The notes beneath the pieces were generated by a model. It had not been told where the DNA came from, did not search any database, and saw only the letters and a program-made list of their open reading frames with translations. The position numbers and the translations under genes were made by a program. This document shows positions 41,159-52,864 of a DNA stretch of 64,000 nucleotides, in pieces. This stretch comes from Rhodocyclales bacterium (lineage in GTDB: Bacteria; Pseudomonadota; Gammaproteobacteria; Burkholderiales; Rhodocyclaceae), in the NCBI GenBank assembly GCA_016235165.1, contig JACRLX010000050.1:62001-126000 (forward strand), in the 5' to 3' direction. The number at the start of each line of letters is the position of its first letter. The stretch's first letter is position 1.

Positions 41159-43602
41159 CTATGTGTGCGGGTCCTGCTCGAAAGATGGCCGGTCTCGCAA
41201 GTGATCGCATGCCGGGCGTTCCTCATTCGCCACGGCACGCGAGGCCTTTTCATGGCTGCGCGAAGCGGCTGGGTTCAGCACCCTTTTTCGTTCTTCTAGC
41301 CAGGTTCGTCCCTGCTTTCGCAAGTAGTTATTGCGAAACCAGTCAAACTGGCCATCTCCATCGGAAAGACGCCGGATCAGGCCGAAGTGGCTTCTGCTTT
41401 GGAAACGGAATCCCTCGGGGTCGGCGATCAGCTCACCAGCAATGAAATGTTCTCCCGACGAGGGGTCTCCACCACCATTTGGATAACCGTCCTCGATCCA
41501 TCCAAAGCCCATGCCGGTACCGAACACGAATACAGCAAAGCGACGCATGACGTGATTCGGATCGTCGGGCATGCGATGCGTCTCGTAATCGCTGCCGTCA
41601 CCGTAGAACGACCGGTCGCATAGGGCAATCTCTGCCCCCCATTGCCAGCGTTCGTTGGAAACTTCCGCATCGAATGTGCTTCGACTGACGGGCTCCTTTG
41701 CGGAGCGCTCCAGGTTCAGCGCCAGCAACCGCCGCAGGATTTCCTCGTCGGGCATGTCGGGTGTGTAGTCGTTCCAGCCGTAGGCGGCGGCGACTGCCGC
41801 GTCGAGCGCCTTGTGCGCGTTGTCCAGCCAAGCCGGGCGGGCGTTGTAGAGATTGGTCAGGGTGCGCTTCTTCAGCTCGGCCTCGAAGCCGGCCCTGGCC
41901 AGGCCTCGAAGATGCTTCCGCTGCCGACAATGCGGTCGAGCACCTTGCGGTTGGCGCCGCCGCGTACCGAGTTGGTGCCGACCAGTCCGGCCGCCATGCA
42001 CTTCCCGCTTTCGACTTGCGCCCTTGCCTTCTCGAACCAGTAGGTGACAAAGTCCGCTCCGCCCGGCACACGGCCTTCGTAGCACTTGCGCAGTGCTTCG
42101 GTGTAGTCGGCGCCGAGTTGTCCGCGCATCACCTTGTCCCCAAGAAACGGCGGATTGCCGACAATCGCGTCGCAGGCGGGCCATTCAGCCTCGCTCGCCG
42201 TGCCGTCAGCGCCGACTTTCAGCAGCGCGTCGCGGTTCTCGATGGTGTCGAGCGGGCGCAGGACGGGCTGCGTTGCATACGGGTAGCCATTCCTCAACAT
42301 CCATTGCAGCTCGCCGATCCAGACCGTGACTCGCGCCAGTTCGGCGGCATAGGGGTCGAGTTCGATGCCGAGCACATTGGCCGGCGATACCTCGATGCCC
42401 ACTTGGCGTTGCAGGCCCAGCGCTTCGGCTTCGGTATTGGCGCGGCGCTCCAGGTCCTTCAGCGCCTTCAGCGCGAGGTAGAGGAAGTTGCCGCTGCCGC
42501 AGGCCGGGTCGAGCACGCGGTAGTTGCGCAGGCGTTCGAGGTGATGCTGGAAGATCGCGGTGGCGTCCTTGTGCGCCTTGTCGCCATGCTTTTTCGATTT
42601 GGCCAGCAGCGCGGCGATCTTCTCCTTCGCGGCCTGCCATTCGGCCGTGAGCGGGCGCACGATCACCGGCTCGACCAGGCGCATGATCGTTGCCGGGTCG
42701 GTGTAGTGGGCGCCGAGCTGCGAACGTTTGGAAGGATTGAGGCCGCGTTCGAACAGGGTGCCGAAGATCGAGGGGTCGATATTGCGCCAGTCCATGCCGG
42801 CCGCGCGTTGCAGGGCGGCGATGTCGGCGCGCTCCAGCGGCGGCACGTCGACGCGGGCGAAAAGGCCGCCGTTGAACCAGGCGATGGTCTCGTCGCCGTA
42901 GTCGCCGCCGTCGCGCATGGCGGCGAACAGCGCGCTCAGCCGATTCGCGGCCCGCGCCGGATCGTCGGCGGCGCGGTTCAGCAGGCCGGTGAACAGGCCG
43001 CGCGGCAGCAGGCCCTCGTCCTCGGCGAACATGCAGAACAGGCACTGGATCAGGAAGTGAGCCACCGGCTGGGCTTCCAGCCCGCGCTGACGCAGGGTTT
43101 CGGCCAGCGCGCCGAACTGGCCAGCGGCTTCTTCGGTGATGGCGGCGAGCGATTTCACCGGGCGCAGCTGCTCGGGATCGGTGAACACCCAGCGCAGGGT
43201 TTGCAGATTCTCGGGAGCGCCGATGTCGGCGATGGCGATATGGCGCGGCTGGTCCGGGTAGCCGGTAAAGGCGGTGTGGATCTCGATGATCTCGCGGTCG
43301 CTGACCACCAGCAGCGGCGGGTTTTCGAGTTCCAGCGCGTAATCAGTCAGCTGCTTCAGCGCGGCGCGCAGGTCGCGCCCCGGGCACTTGTTTTCCCAGC
43401 CGAAGTGGCCGCGCTTCCATACATCGGCCCAACCATCACCGCCGCTGGCCTTGCCGGCGCCGCGCTCGAAGCAGTAGTGGTCGAGATCGCGCGGCTTGTC
43501 CACGCCAAGCAGATCGCACAGGTCGTCGAAATGGCCTTGCGCCCCGGCCCTTTCGGTAAGCGGATTGTTCTGCCAGAGGGCGATGAATCTTTCAGGTGTC
43601 AT
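41159..43602 (-). pseudogene. MmeI-like DNA methyltransferase with internal deletion and frameshift
   Basis: From 43602 (MTPERFIALWQNN) an N-terminal nuclease-like region, then the methyltransferase motifs DPACGSGNFLYLALKA and NPPFLGDK are in frame down to FEAW, where it runs to a TGA at 41872. The conserved C-terminal part (ELKKRTLTNLYNARPAWL, DAAVAAAYGW) follows at once in another frame. About 250-300 residues that normally lie between are missing. CTTCGAGGCC occurs twice, 23 bp apart, at the junction. The tail to 41159 is open but unlike the family. A 24-bp repeat copy (KVGADGTAS) precedes the NPPF motif. Confidence 0.78.
42196..42219 (-). repeat. Dispersed 24-bp repeat, copy 6
   Basis: Minus-strand AAAGTCGGCGC-TGACGGC-ACGGCG, inside the methyltransferase pseudogene between motif regions. 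Confidence 0.75.
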
Positions 43603-43687
43603 GCCGCGATTGTGCCGCAAAAACTCCCGCAGGGACGCAGAACGCTGGCGCCGAAACCGCGGCAACCGTGACGACGACGTGCTTGCC

Positions 43688-45023
<1,336 letters not shown>

Positions 45024-45037
<14 letters not shown>

Positions 45038-46472
45038 AGGGGATCTCGATGCGGAAGGTGGTGTTGCCCGGCTCGCTGTCCACGGTCAGCCCGCCATTGA
45101 GCTGCTTGACGATCTGGTAGACCACCCAGAGGCCGAGGCCGTGGCCCTTCTCGCGACCGCTGGCGAAGGGCTCGAAGAGGTGGGCCATCCGGCTGTCGGG
45201 GATGTGGGCGCCATCGTTGCAGACCGACAGGTGCAGCATCCCGTTCCTTGCATCCATGCCGAGGCGTACCTTGCCGCCGTGATCGGCGGCGGCCACGGCA
45301 TTCAGCAGCAGGTTGAGCACGATCTGTCGCAGCAAGGTCGCCGGCAGCGGCAGCGGGCTTTGCAGCCGGCCGCCGACGTGCAGCGTCACCTTGCGGGCGG
45401 CGGCTTCGGCGTCGACCAGGATCAGCAGGTCGTCGATGTCGGCCGGGGCGAAGGAGCGGTCCTTGGCCTTGGTCTCGACCAGCAGCGCCGCCACGGTGTT
45501 GCGGATCTGGTCGAGGCCGCGTTCCAGCAGGGAGAAGGTTTCCAGCGCCAGCGGGTCGCCGTTGCCGTGGCGGCGATAGGTGGTGATCGCGGTCAGCATG
45601 CCGCCCAGTGGATTGTTGATCTCGTGCGCGATGCCGGCCGAGAGGCGGCCCACGGCAGCCAGGCGCTGCGAGGCGATCATCTGTTCCTCCAGTTCCTGCT
45701 TCTCGCGCAGTTCGCCGACCATGCGGCGGAAGGCATCGCCGAGCTGGCCGATCTCGTCCTTGTTCTGCGGCAGATCGGGCAGCCGGGCGGAGCCGAGTTC
45801 GCCGGGCACCTGGCGCATGGCATCGGCCAGTGCCAGCAGGGGCGCTCCGGTCTGGCGCGCGGCGAACCACGACACCGGCAGGATCAGCAGCAGCACCAGC
45901 AGGGTGACGAAGGCCGCACGCCCAACCAGGCCGATGAAGCGCGGCACGAAGGAAATCTTCGAATAGCCGAGGATCACGTGGCCCAGCGCGACACCGTCGG
46001 CCACCAGCGGCGACATGACGAAGTAATGGACCGAATCGGCCGGCTCGATCACCTGCTGTTCGGTTGACTTGCGGTCCATCAGCGCCGCCCGCAGGCGTGC
46101 GTAGGCACCGCCCTGCCGGGCCGGGCTGGCACCGATCGGGAAATCGCGCGGCCGGCTGGAGACGAACACGCGGAATTCGGCATCGGTCACCATGACCACG
46201 TCGGCCTGCAGTTCGGGGGCGATGGCGGCCGGGTCGCGCGCCGATTGCAGGATCTCGTAGGCGCGCCAGATGTCGTCGTGCAACACTGGCGTAACCAGGG
46301 TGTTGGCCAGCACCCGCGCCAGGCTCTTGGCATGGGACTCCAGGTTCTGGCGCATTTCGTCGTACTCGCGCGTGACCAGCGCCGCCGTGACGGCCAGCGC
46401 GGTGCCGAGTACCGCCGCCATCACCCGCAGCGGTATCTTCCAGCGCAGCGAAAGGTCGTCGAGCGCGATCAA
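45024..46472 (-). CDS. Membrane histidine kinase
   Basis: A 482-residue protein with an N-terminal helix, a periplasmic domain of about 150 residues, a second helix (AAFVTLLVLLLILPVSWF), HAMP-like linker, phospho-His in GIAHEINNPLGG, and ATP-binding N, G1 and G2 boxes (LLNAVAAADHGG, GREKGHGLGLWVVY). A TTG start at 46472 overlaps the binding-protein stop (TTGA). It should receive a signal from the periplasmic binding protein encoded before it and phosphorylate the NtrC-type regulator after it. Confidence 0.88.
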
Positions 46473-47347
46473 ACCTTGCCCACCCGCATCGCCATGCGCG
46501 CGATGCCGTCGAACAGCGCGGGCTGGCCGGCGACGAAGCCGTCCAGGCTCAACAGCCGCAGCAGTTGCGCACCCTCGGGGTCGGCCGGCATGTCGAGCAG
46601 GGCGCCGCGAAACTGCCGCATTTCCGCCGCGGGAATGTCGCGGCGGGCGACAAAAGGCGTATGGCCGAAATCGGGCGAGCGTTCGATGATGCGGGTGGCG
46701 CTGGTCAGGCCGGGGTGGAACTCGGCCAGGGTGTCCCAGACATAGCCATCCACCGCGCCGCCGTCGGCCAGGCCCACCCCCACCGCCTCGACCACCTTGC
46801 GGTGCGCCCAGGTGAAGAAGCTGCGCGAGAAGAAGGTGGTCGGGTTCTCGCCCTGGCTGGCGAGGCGGTATTGCGGATAGAGGAAGCCCGAATTGGAATC
46901 CGGGTCCGAATAGGCGAATACCTTGCCGCGCAAGTCGGCCAGGCTGCCGGTCTTGCGATCGTCGGCCGGCACGATGAGGTAGGACTGGTAGTAGGGGCGC
47001 CCGCGCCACACCGGTACCGCGACCAGCCGCAGATCATGCCGGTAGCGTACATAGGGATAGCCGCAGATCCATGCAAAGTCGAGCTTGCCGCCGCGGATCA
47101 GGTCCATCACCTCGCGATAGCTGCCACGCTGGACGAAGACCACGGAACGCTTCAGTCGGCGCTCCAGCCACACTCGCCAGCGCGTCAGGAAGCTCATCTG
47201 GTCGTCAAGGAATACCGGTGTCAGGCCGACTCGCAAGCCGCCCTGCTCGGCGCGCGCAGGCAGCAGCGGCAGGGCGGCCGCAACCAGCGCGGAGCGCAGG
47301 AAACATCGCCTGCGCAGGCGGACCGGACTGCGATCATCGTCGTTCAT
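46469..47347 (-). CDS. PhnD-like periplasmic binding protein, presumed sensor
   Basis: A 292-residue protein with a twin-arginine-type signal (RLRRRCFLRSALVAAALPLLPARA). The mature part has the PhnD/TtrS-input fold pattern: LRVGLTPVFLDDQMSF, DLIRGGKLDFAWICGYPYV and GKVFAYSDPDSNSGFLYP. No ABC transporter genes accompany it; it is instead coupled to a kinase and regulator, as in the Arx XSR sensor set. The ligand is unknown, presumably the substrate of the divergent molybdoenzyme. Confidence 0.85.
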   Translation of the reverse strand: MNDDDRSPVRLRRRCFLRSALVAAALPLLPARAEQGGLRVGLTPVFLDDQMSFLTRWRVWLERRLKRSVVFVQRGSYREVMDLIRGGKLDFAWICGYPYVRYRHDLRLVAVPVWRGRPYYQSYLIVPADDRKTGSLADLRGKVFAYSDPDSNSGFLYPQYRLASQGENPTTFFSRSFFTWAHRKVVEAVGVGLADGGAVDGYVWDTLAEFHPGLTSATRIIERSPDFGHTPFVARRDIPAAEMRQFRGALLDMPADPEGAQLLRLLSLDGFVAGQPALFDGIARMAMRVGKV

Positions 47348-47443
47348 GACGGCGATGATAAGCGCGAAAGGCGCCGCGCTTCCAGCCAAACGCGCGGGAG
47401 TTACCTTGTTGTAGCAGGTTGCAGCGCAGCATCCAAAGCGAGT

Positions 47444-47459
47444 GTTACGCCGGCGTAAC
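47444..47459. promoter_or_regulatory. Perfect palindrome upstream of the molybdoenzyme operon
   Basis: GTTACGCC-GGCGTAAC is a perfect 8+8 bp dyad, 79 bp upstream of the sigma-54 -24 element. This is an enhancer-type position for the NtrC-family regulator encoded at 43688-45037. Confidence 0.7.
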
Positions 47460-47537
47460 GCAACCGGCGGCGCGGCAATTTTGCGGACCGACACAATCCC
47501 CTTGATCGACAAGGAATTGGCCGTCGCGGCGACGGCG

Positions 47538-47552
47538 TGGTCCGGATGTTGC
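47538..47552 (+). promoter_or_regulatory. Probable sigma-54 promoter of the molybdoenzyme operon
   Basis: TGGTCC-GGATG-TTGC keeps the GG/GC spacing and most bases of the -24/-12 consensus. The predicted start is near 47564, giving an 85-nt leader before the FeS subunit gene. The rest of the 301-bp intergenic region shows only the palindrome at 47444. Confidence 0.7.
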
Positions 47553-47648
47553 TGAAAGGAAACGGCGGCTTGATCCGGGTTGCCCTTGGGCGCCGGATCG
47601 CCGGGACAAAAACCGAATCACGGCAGGCACAAAGAGGAGGCAAGACAC

Positions 47649-48359
47649 ATGAGCGAAGAACTGAGGGTTTCGCCCATCGAAACCCGTGGCGTCGCCGGCA
47701 AGCGCCGGTTTGCCATGGTGGTCGATACGCGGCGCTGCATCGGTTGCATGGCATGCCAGGTCGCATGCAAGGCAGAGTACGACACGCCGCTGGGCGTCAA
47801 CCGGACCTGGGTGCCTTACAAGGTGGTCGGCAAGTATCCCAATGTCAAAAAGCAGTTCCTGCCACGGCTGTGCAACCACTGCGACGACGCGCCCTGCGTG
47901 CGCAACTGCCCGGTCGAGGCGACCTTCAAGGTCGAGGACGGCGGCTTCATCCTGCAACGCTACGAGCGCTGCATCGGCTGCCGCAGCTGCATGGCGGCCT
48001 GCCCCTACAACGCGCGCTTCATGCTGCCCTCGCACCGCACCTACACGCCGATCACCAACGTGGTCGACAAGTGCACCTTCTGCTTCCACCGCGTGACGCA
48101 GAACCTGGTGCCGGCCTGCGTGCAGACCTGCATCGGCCGTTCGCGCGTGTTCGGCGACCTCAACGATCCAAACAGCGAGGTCTCCTATCTGGTGGCGAAG
48201 AACGCGACCCAGGTGTTGCGCCCGGAAGAAGGCACCAAGCCGCACGTCTTCTACATCGGCGCCGACCGCAACGCCACCGAGTTCGGCCGCGACGCCTACC
48301 GCCAGCCCGAAGTGATGGAGCTCGAGCGCTCCGCCTTCAAGCGCAACTTCAAGATCTGA
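47649..48359 (+). CDS. Four-cluster FeS subunit of a PsrB/TtrB-type complex
   Basis: A 236-residue ferredoxin-like protein with four Cys clusters: CIGCMACQVACK, CNHCDDAPCVRNCP, CIGCRSCMAACP and CTFCFHRVTQ-CVQTC. It has no signal peptide and would be carried out with the Tat-exported catalytic subunit. It should pass electrons between the molybdenum subunit and the NrfD membrane protein. The start at 47649 has GAGGAGG upstream; a longer frame from 47580 is not needed. Confidence 0.92.
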   Translation: MSEELRVSPIETRGVAGKRRFAMVVDTRRCIGCMACQVACKAEYDTPLGVNRTWVPYKVVGKYPNVKKQFLPRLCNHCDDAPCVRNCPVEATFKVEDGGFILQRYERCIGCRSCMAACPYNARFMLPSHRTYTPITNVVDKCTFCFHRVTQNLVPACVQTCIGRSRVFGDLNDPNSEVSYLVAKNATQVLRPEEGTKPHVFYIGADRNATEFGRDAYRQPEVMELERSAFKRNFKI

Positions 48360-48369
48360 GAGGGACATC

Positions 48370-49227
48370 ATGGGTGATTACGTCTGGTTTCACGATGTGT
48401 CGTGGCACGCGAGCTACGCCGTCTATTTCTTCGTCATCGGCATCCTCGCCGGTCTGTCCTTCATGTCCTACGGCTCCTGGATCACGCCGGCATTGCGTCC
48501 GCTGCGCGAAAAGGCGGCCTATGGCTCGCTCGGCCTGCTGGCGCTGGGCGGCCTGCTGCTGATCGGCGACCTGTCGCAGCCGATGCGTTTCCTCAACATC
48601 CTCAATCCCGGCTACCTGAACTTCAGCTCGCCGCTGGCCTGGGGCGCGCTCAACATCGTCGCCTTCGGCATCTGTTCGGTGCTCTACATCATGGCTCTGA
48701 AGAAGGGCGACGAGGCCAGGGGCAAGCTGCTGGCGCTGGTGACGGCGCTGCTGGCGCTGGGCCTGCCGGTGTATACCGGCTTCGACCTGACGGTGCACCA
48801 GTCGCGCCCGGTGTGGAACTCGCCGATCATTCCGGTGCTGTTCGTCGCCATGGCGATCGCCTCAGGCTCGGCCGTCGGTTCGCTGCTGGCGATGGGCAAT
48901 GACGAGGCGCAGAAGGTCCTGCGCCAGTACATGCTGTGGTCGGCCGGCGCGGTGTCGATCATGCTGGTCTCGGTGATGGGCACCACCAACTACGGCGGCT
49001 CGGCCCAGGAACTGACCTTCATGATCATGACCACCGGCACCATGGGCCTGCTCTTCGTCGGCGTCGGCTTCCTGGCCGGCAGCGTGGCCCCGGCGGTGCT
49101 GCTGTTCGCGCCAATGGGCAAGAGCCAGGGCGTCCTGATGGTTTCCGCCCTGCTCATCCTGGTCGGTGGCGCGGCCCTGCGCTATGTGTTGCTGATGGCC
49201 CCGCAACAATTGCAGACCCTGTATTGA
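48370..49227 (+). CDS. NrfD/PsrC-type membrane subunit
   Basis: A 285-residue protein with eight predicted membrane helices. NrfD-family features are the first helix (SYAVYFFVIGILAGLSFMSYG), QPMRFLNILNPGYLNFSSPLAWG and YTGFDLTVHQSRPVWNSPIIP. It interacts with quinone or quinol in the inner membrane. It is 10 bp after the FeS gene and 23 bp before the catalytic gene. Confidence 0.92.
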   Translation: MGDYVWFHDVSWHASYAVYFFVIGILAGLSFMSYGSWITPALRPLREKAAYGSLGLLALGGLLLIGDLSQPMRFLNILNPGYLNFSSPLAWGALNIVAFGICSVLYIMALKKGDEARGKLLALVTALLALGLPVYTGFDLTVHQSRPVWNSPIIPVLFVAMAIASGSAVGSLLAMGNDEAQKVLRQYMLWSAGAVSIMLVSVMGTTNYGGSAQELTFMIMTTGTMGLLFVGVGFLAGSVAPAVLLFAPMGKSQGVLMVSALLILVGGAALRYVLLMAPQQLQTLY

Positions 49228-49250
49228 TCGGCCACGAGGAGATTAAGAAA

Positions 49251-51890
49251 ATGGAAATGCCAAAAGTCACACGTCGTACCTTTCTCAAGGTCAGCGCCAC
49301 CACCGGCGCCGCGGCCGCGGCCGCGCCGCGCCTGCTCAACGCCATGGAAACCCAGCTGGGCGGCAAGGATTTCGGTCCCGTCACCGGCGCCGAGCGCAAG
49401 GCGATCCCGATCAACTGCCATGTCTGCAACATCCAGGACGGCGCCATCGCCTATGTCGAGAACGACCGCGTGGTCAAGCTGGAAGGCAACCCGGAGCATG
49501 TCTCGACCCGCGGCCGACTGTGCGCCAAGGGCAATTCGGGCATGTGGTACAGCTATGACCCGGACCGCATCCTGTATCCGCTGAAGCGCGTCGGCGCCCG
49601 CGGCGAAGGCAAGTGGAAGCGCATCAGCTGGGACGAGGCGCTGACCGAGCTGGCGGCCAAGCTCGACGCCGCGATCAAGGAGGATCCCAACACCATCATG
49701 CTGAAGTTCGGCCGCCAGCGCACCGGCGGCGTGATCGACCGCTTCATGCATACGCTGGGCTCGGCCACCATCGTGAACCACACCTCGGTCTGCGAATCGT
49801 CGAAGAAGATCGGCATGGAACCGACCTGGGGACCGGATATCGAAACGCCGGACTTTGCCAATGCCAAGTACGTACTCAACTTCGGTTCCAACATCCTCGA
49901 AGCCGCCTACTTCCACAATCCGCTGTCGCAGCGCATCACCGAAGGCCGCGTGGACAACCACATGAAGATCGTCACCTTCGATGTGCGCCTGTCCAACACC
50001 GCCGGCTTCTCCGACGAATGGATCCCCGTCCATCCGGCCACCGACGGCGCCGTGGCGCTGGCCATGGGCCACGTGATCCTGCGCGAGAACCTCCAGGATT
50101 CGGACTTCATCAACACCTGGACCAATGTCTCGGTCGACGAGCTGAAGAAGCACTATCAGCAATACACGCCGGAGTGGGCCGCGAAGATTTCCGGCGTGCC
50201 GGTGGAAACCATCGAGCGTATCGCGCGCGAGTTCGCCACCACCAAGCCGGCCACGCTATTTACCTATCGCGGCCCGGCCAAGCACCTTTACGGGTCCTAC
50301 AACGAGAAGGCCTGCATGATGTTGCCGATCATGACCGGCAACATCGAGACCCAGGGCGGCTACTGCCTGCCGCGCGGCATGGGCTGGCCGCAGCCGAGTC
50401 CGCAGCCGGGCAAGCCGAAGAAGGCGTCCTACCTCTCGCATCCGCCGGATTACCCGCTGGCCGGCCACAAGGTCAGCCACCTGGTGCCGTTCTGGATCGC
50501 CGACGGCAAGCAGAAGATCAACGTCTACATCACCTACCAGGACAACCCGGTCTACACCAATCCGGGCGCCATGGCGGTGTGGGGCAAGCTGTTCAAGGAC
50601 GAGAAACTGCTTCCCTACCTGGTCTCGATGAGCCCCTTCATGGGCGAAGAGACGGCGCTGGCCGACCTGATCCTGCCCGACTGTCCCTACCTTGAGCGCT
50701 GGGAGCCGGAATCGATGCCCAACTCGCTGTGGCCCTGGCTAGGCATCCGCCAGCCGGTGCACAAGTCGCTCGGCGAATCGCGCGAGAACCGCATCATGAT
50801 GCGCGACATCATCTGGAAGCTCGACCCGGACGGCAAGCGGGGCATGAAGCAGTTCTGGGATTTCAAGGATGGCGAAGCCTACATGCGCCACCACTTCGAC
50901 AACATCCCAGGGCTCAAGGAAGCCGGCGGCCTCGACTTCCTCAAGAAGCACGGCGTCTGGCCGATTTACGGCAAGCTCGATCCGAAGTCCGGCAAGGTCA
51001 CCGACAAGACCGGGCGCGAAATCAAGGCCGAGTACGGCCTGTTCAAGAAGGAGCTGTCGGCGGCCGACATGGCCGGCACCGCGACCGACAAGAACGGCGT
51101 GATCAGCAAGAACGGCAAGGCCATCGGCGTCAAGCGCAACGGCAAGAACTACGTCGGCTTTCCCACCGGCAACCGCATCATCAACGTGCGCGTCGACCAG
51201 TGGGCCGAGTACGGCTTCAATCCGATGCCGACCTTCAAGCGCATCCCGTGGCACGAGACCATGAAGGAGGACGAGTTGATCCTCACCACCTTCAAGCTCA
51301 ACGTGCACAAGCAGTCGCGCACGGCGGCGGTCAAGTGGCTGGCCGAAATCGCCCACAGCAACCCGCTGTGGATCAACCAGGCCACGGCGAACAAGATCGG
51401 CGTCAAGACCGGCGACCTGGTGCGGGTCGAAAGCCGCGCCGGCCACCTGGTGACCAAGGCCTACGTCACGGAAGGCATCCACCCGAAGACGGTGGCGATT
51501 CCGACCGGCTTTGGCCACTGGGAATACGGCCGCCTGGCGACGCTCAAGCTCAAGGAGAAGAAGGGCGACGCCAGCCACGGCCAGGAAGACCCGGATCTCA
51601 ACAACGTCTGGTGGGATGACAAGGGCGTTCATCCCAACAACATCATTCCGGTGGTGGCCGATCCGATCGGCGGCTCGCAGGGCTGGTACGACACCGTGGT
51701 CAAGGTGAGCAAGGCCGGGCCCAACGACAAGTACGGCGATTCGCAGGGCGACTGGCAGAAGCACTACGATGCCTACAAGGAGACCATGCGCTATGCCTAC
51801 ACCGGCGACCTGCACCGCAAGATGCATCCGGAGATGGCCTCATGGGCGGGTCCGGCCAGCGTCAAGGCGCACGAAGGCGGCGGTCACTGA
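49251..51890 (+). CDS. Tat-exported molybdopterin oxidoreductase, PsrA/PhsA/TtrA/ArxA-like
   Basis: An 879-residue protein with Tat signal VTRRTFLKVSATTG. The cluster-binding motif is C56-HV-C59-NIQ-D63 with C91, so the third Cys found in most relatives is Asp. C181 in HTSVCESSKKIGMEPTWG is the expected Mo ligand. The C-terminal dinucleotide-binding domain includes LTTFKLNVHKQSRTAA. The subunit set (FeS, NrfD, TorD) is that of polysulfide, thiosulfate, tetrathionate and arsenite or arsenate enzymes; sulfur compounds are favoured here by the rhodanese in the operon. The substrate and direction are not proven. Confidence 0.88.
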   Translation: MEMPKVTRRTFLKVSATTGAAAAAAPRLLNAMETQLGGKDFGPVTGAERKAIPINCHVCNIQDGAIAYVENDRVVKLEGNPEHVSTRGRLCAKGNSGMWYSYDPDRILYPLKRVGARGEGKWKRISWDEALTELAAKLDAAIKEDPNTIMLKFGRQRTGGVIDRFMHTLGSATIVNHTSVCESSKKIGMEPTWGPDIETPDFANAKYVLNFGSNILEAAYFHNPLSQRITEGRVDNHMKIVTFDVRLSNTAGFSDEWIPVHPATDGAVALAMGHVILRENLQDSDFINTWTNVSVDELKKHYQQYTPEWAAKISGVPVETIERIAREFATTKPATLFTYRGPAKHLYGSYNEKACMMLPIMTGNIETQGGYCLPRGMGWPQPSPQPGKPKKASYLSHPPDYPLAGHKVSHLVPFWIADGKQKINVYITYQDNPVYTNPGAMAVWGKLFKDEKLLPYLVSMSPFMGEETALADLILPDCPYLERWEPESMPNSLWPWLGIRQPVHKSLGESRENRIMMRDIIWKLDPDGKRGMKQFWDFKDGEAYMRHHFDNIPGLKEAGGLDFLKKHGVWPIYGKLDPKSGKVTDKTGREIKAEYGLFKKELSAADMAGTATDKNGVISKNGKAIGVKRNGKNYVGFPTGNRIINVRVDQWAEYGFNPMPTFKRIPWHETMKEDELILTTFKLNVHKQSRTAAVKWLAEIAHSNPLWINQATANKIGVKTGDLVRVESRAGHLVTKAYVTEGIHPKTVAIPTGFGHWEYGRLATLKLKEKKGDASHGQEDPDLNNVWWDDKGVHPNNIIPVVADPIGGSQGWYDTVVKVSKAGPNDKYGDSQGDWQKHYDAYKETMRYAYTGDLHRKMHPEMASWAGPASVKAHEGGGH

Positions 51891-51947
51891 ATCCCTGAGG
51901 AGGGATGACCGGCCAGCACTCCTCCCCCTTTGCGGCCGGGTTATTTC

Positions 51948-51978
51948 GGCCCGCCATACCCGGCGGGCCGGCTTTTTT
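51948..51978 (+). terminator. Hairpin with T-run after the catalytic subunit gene
   Basis: GGCCCGCC (51948-51955) pairs with GGCGGGCC (51962-51969), followed by GGC and six T residues. It would end or attenuate transcription before the chaperone gene, lowering expression of the accessory genes. Confidence 0.8.
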
Positions 51979-51988
51979 AGGAACCGAC

Positions 51989-52855
51989 ATGCTGAAAACT
52001 GAACTGACACTGGATGAAGGCGAGGAAGTCGGCGCCGGCGAGACGGCGGCGGTACTGGCTTCGCCCGGAGAAACGGCGACCGAGTGGCGTGCCCGCGCCG
52101 AGGTCTATCACCTGCTCTCGGGCGTCTTCGTCGAAGAGCCGGGCCGCGAATTCATCGAGGCATTGCGCGCGCCGGCGGCACTGGCCGACCTGGCCGCCAC
52201 CGGCCTGCGCTTCGACGAGGACTTCCTGGCGACGCCGCTGGACGTCCTGCTGGAAAACCTGGCGATCGAATACACCACGCAGTTCGCCTGCACCGGCGGC
52301 TTTCCGCCGGTCGAGTCGGTGCGCCTGACCGGGCGCTACAAGCAGCAGCCGAATTTCGATGTCATGCAGACCTACCAGCGCCTGGGCTTTGCGCTGCACC
52401 CCGGCCGCTTCGAGGTGTTCGCCGACCAGCTCGGCGTCGAGCTGATGTTCGTCGCCAAACTGCTGGAGCGCGGCGCCGCCGCCCTCGACCAGGGCGATGT
52501 CGCCGCCCAGCGGCGCCTGGACAAGGAAATCAAGCGCTTCTGGAGCCAGCACCTCGGCCGCTGGGTGCGCGGCTACAGCCAGTTGATCGAGCGTACCGCC
52601 CAGCATTCCTTTTACCGCGAAATGGCGCGCTTCCTCGGCGGCTTTGCCGGCGAGGAAATCGAGGCCATGGGCCTGCGCATCGAGGATGCCGACCAGGCGC
52701 GGCTGGAAGTGCCGAAAACCGAAGTGCGCGTCGAGTTCAATCCCAATGAGCCGGTGTGCAACGGCTGCATGACGGATGCGCTGTCGACGACGCTGGCGGC
52801 GCCCGACAACCTGCGACGCTTCGAGGAGCTGCGCGACCTCGGCGGCTTGCGCTAG
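51989..52855 (+). CDS. TorD/DmsD-family molybdoenzyme chaperone, first copy
   Basis: A 288-residue helical protein with TorD-family segments (ARAEVYHLLSGVFVEEPGREF, AIEYTTQFACTGGFPPVESV, DQLGVELMFVAKLLE). The N-terminal 30 residues are an acidic extension partly encoded by a 24-bp repeat copy (EVGAGETAA). It should bind the Tat signal of the adjacent catalytic subunit until cofactor insertion is complete. A C-terminal CNGCM motif is unusual. Confidence 0.82.
   Translation: MLKTELTLDEGEEVGAGETAAVLASPGETATEWRARAEVYHLLSGVFVEEPGREFIEALRAPAALADLAATGLRFDEDFLATPLDVLLENLAIEYTTQFACTGGFPPVESVRLTGRYKQQPNFDVMQTYQRLGFALHPGRFEVFADQLGVELMFVAKLLERGAAALDQGDVAAQRRLDKEIKRFWSQHLGRWVRGYSQLIERTAQHSFYREMARFLGGFAGEEIEAMGLRIEDADQARLEVPKTEVRVEFNPNEPVCNGCMTDALSTTLAAPDNLRRFEELRDLGGLR
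52025..52048 (+). repeat. Dispersed 24-bp repeat, copy 7
   Basis: GAAGTCGGCGC-CGGCGAG-ACGGCG, in the N-terminal extension of the TorD-like gene. Confidence 0.65.
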
Positions 52856-52864
52856 GGGCCGGCC

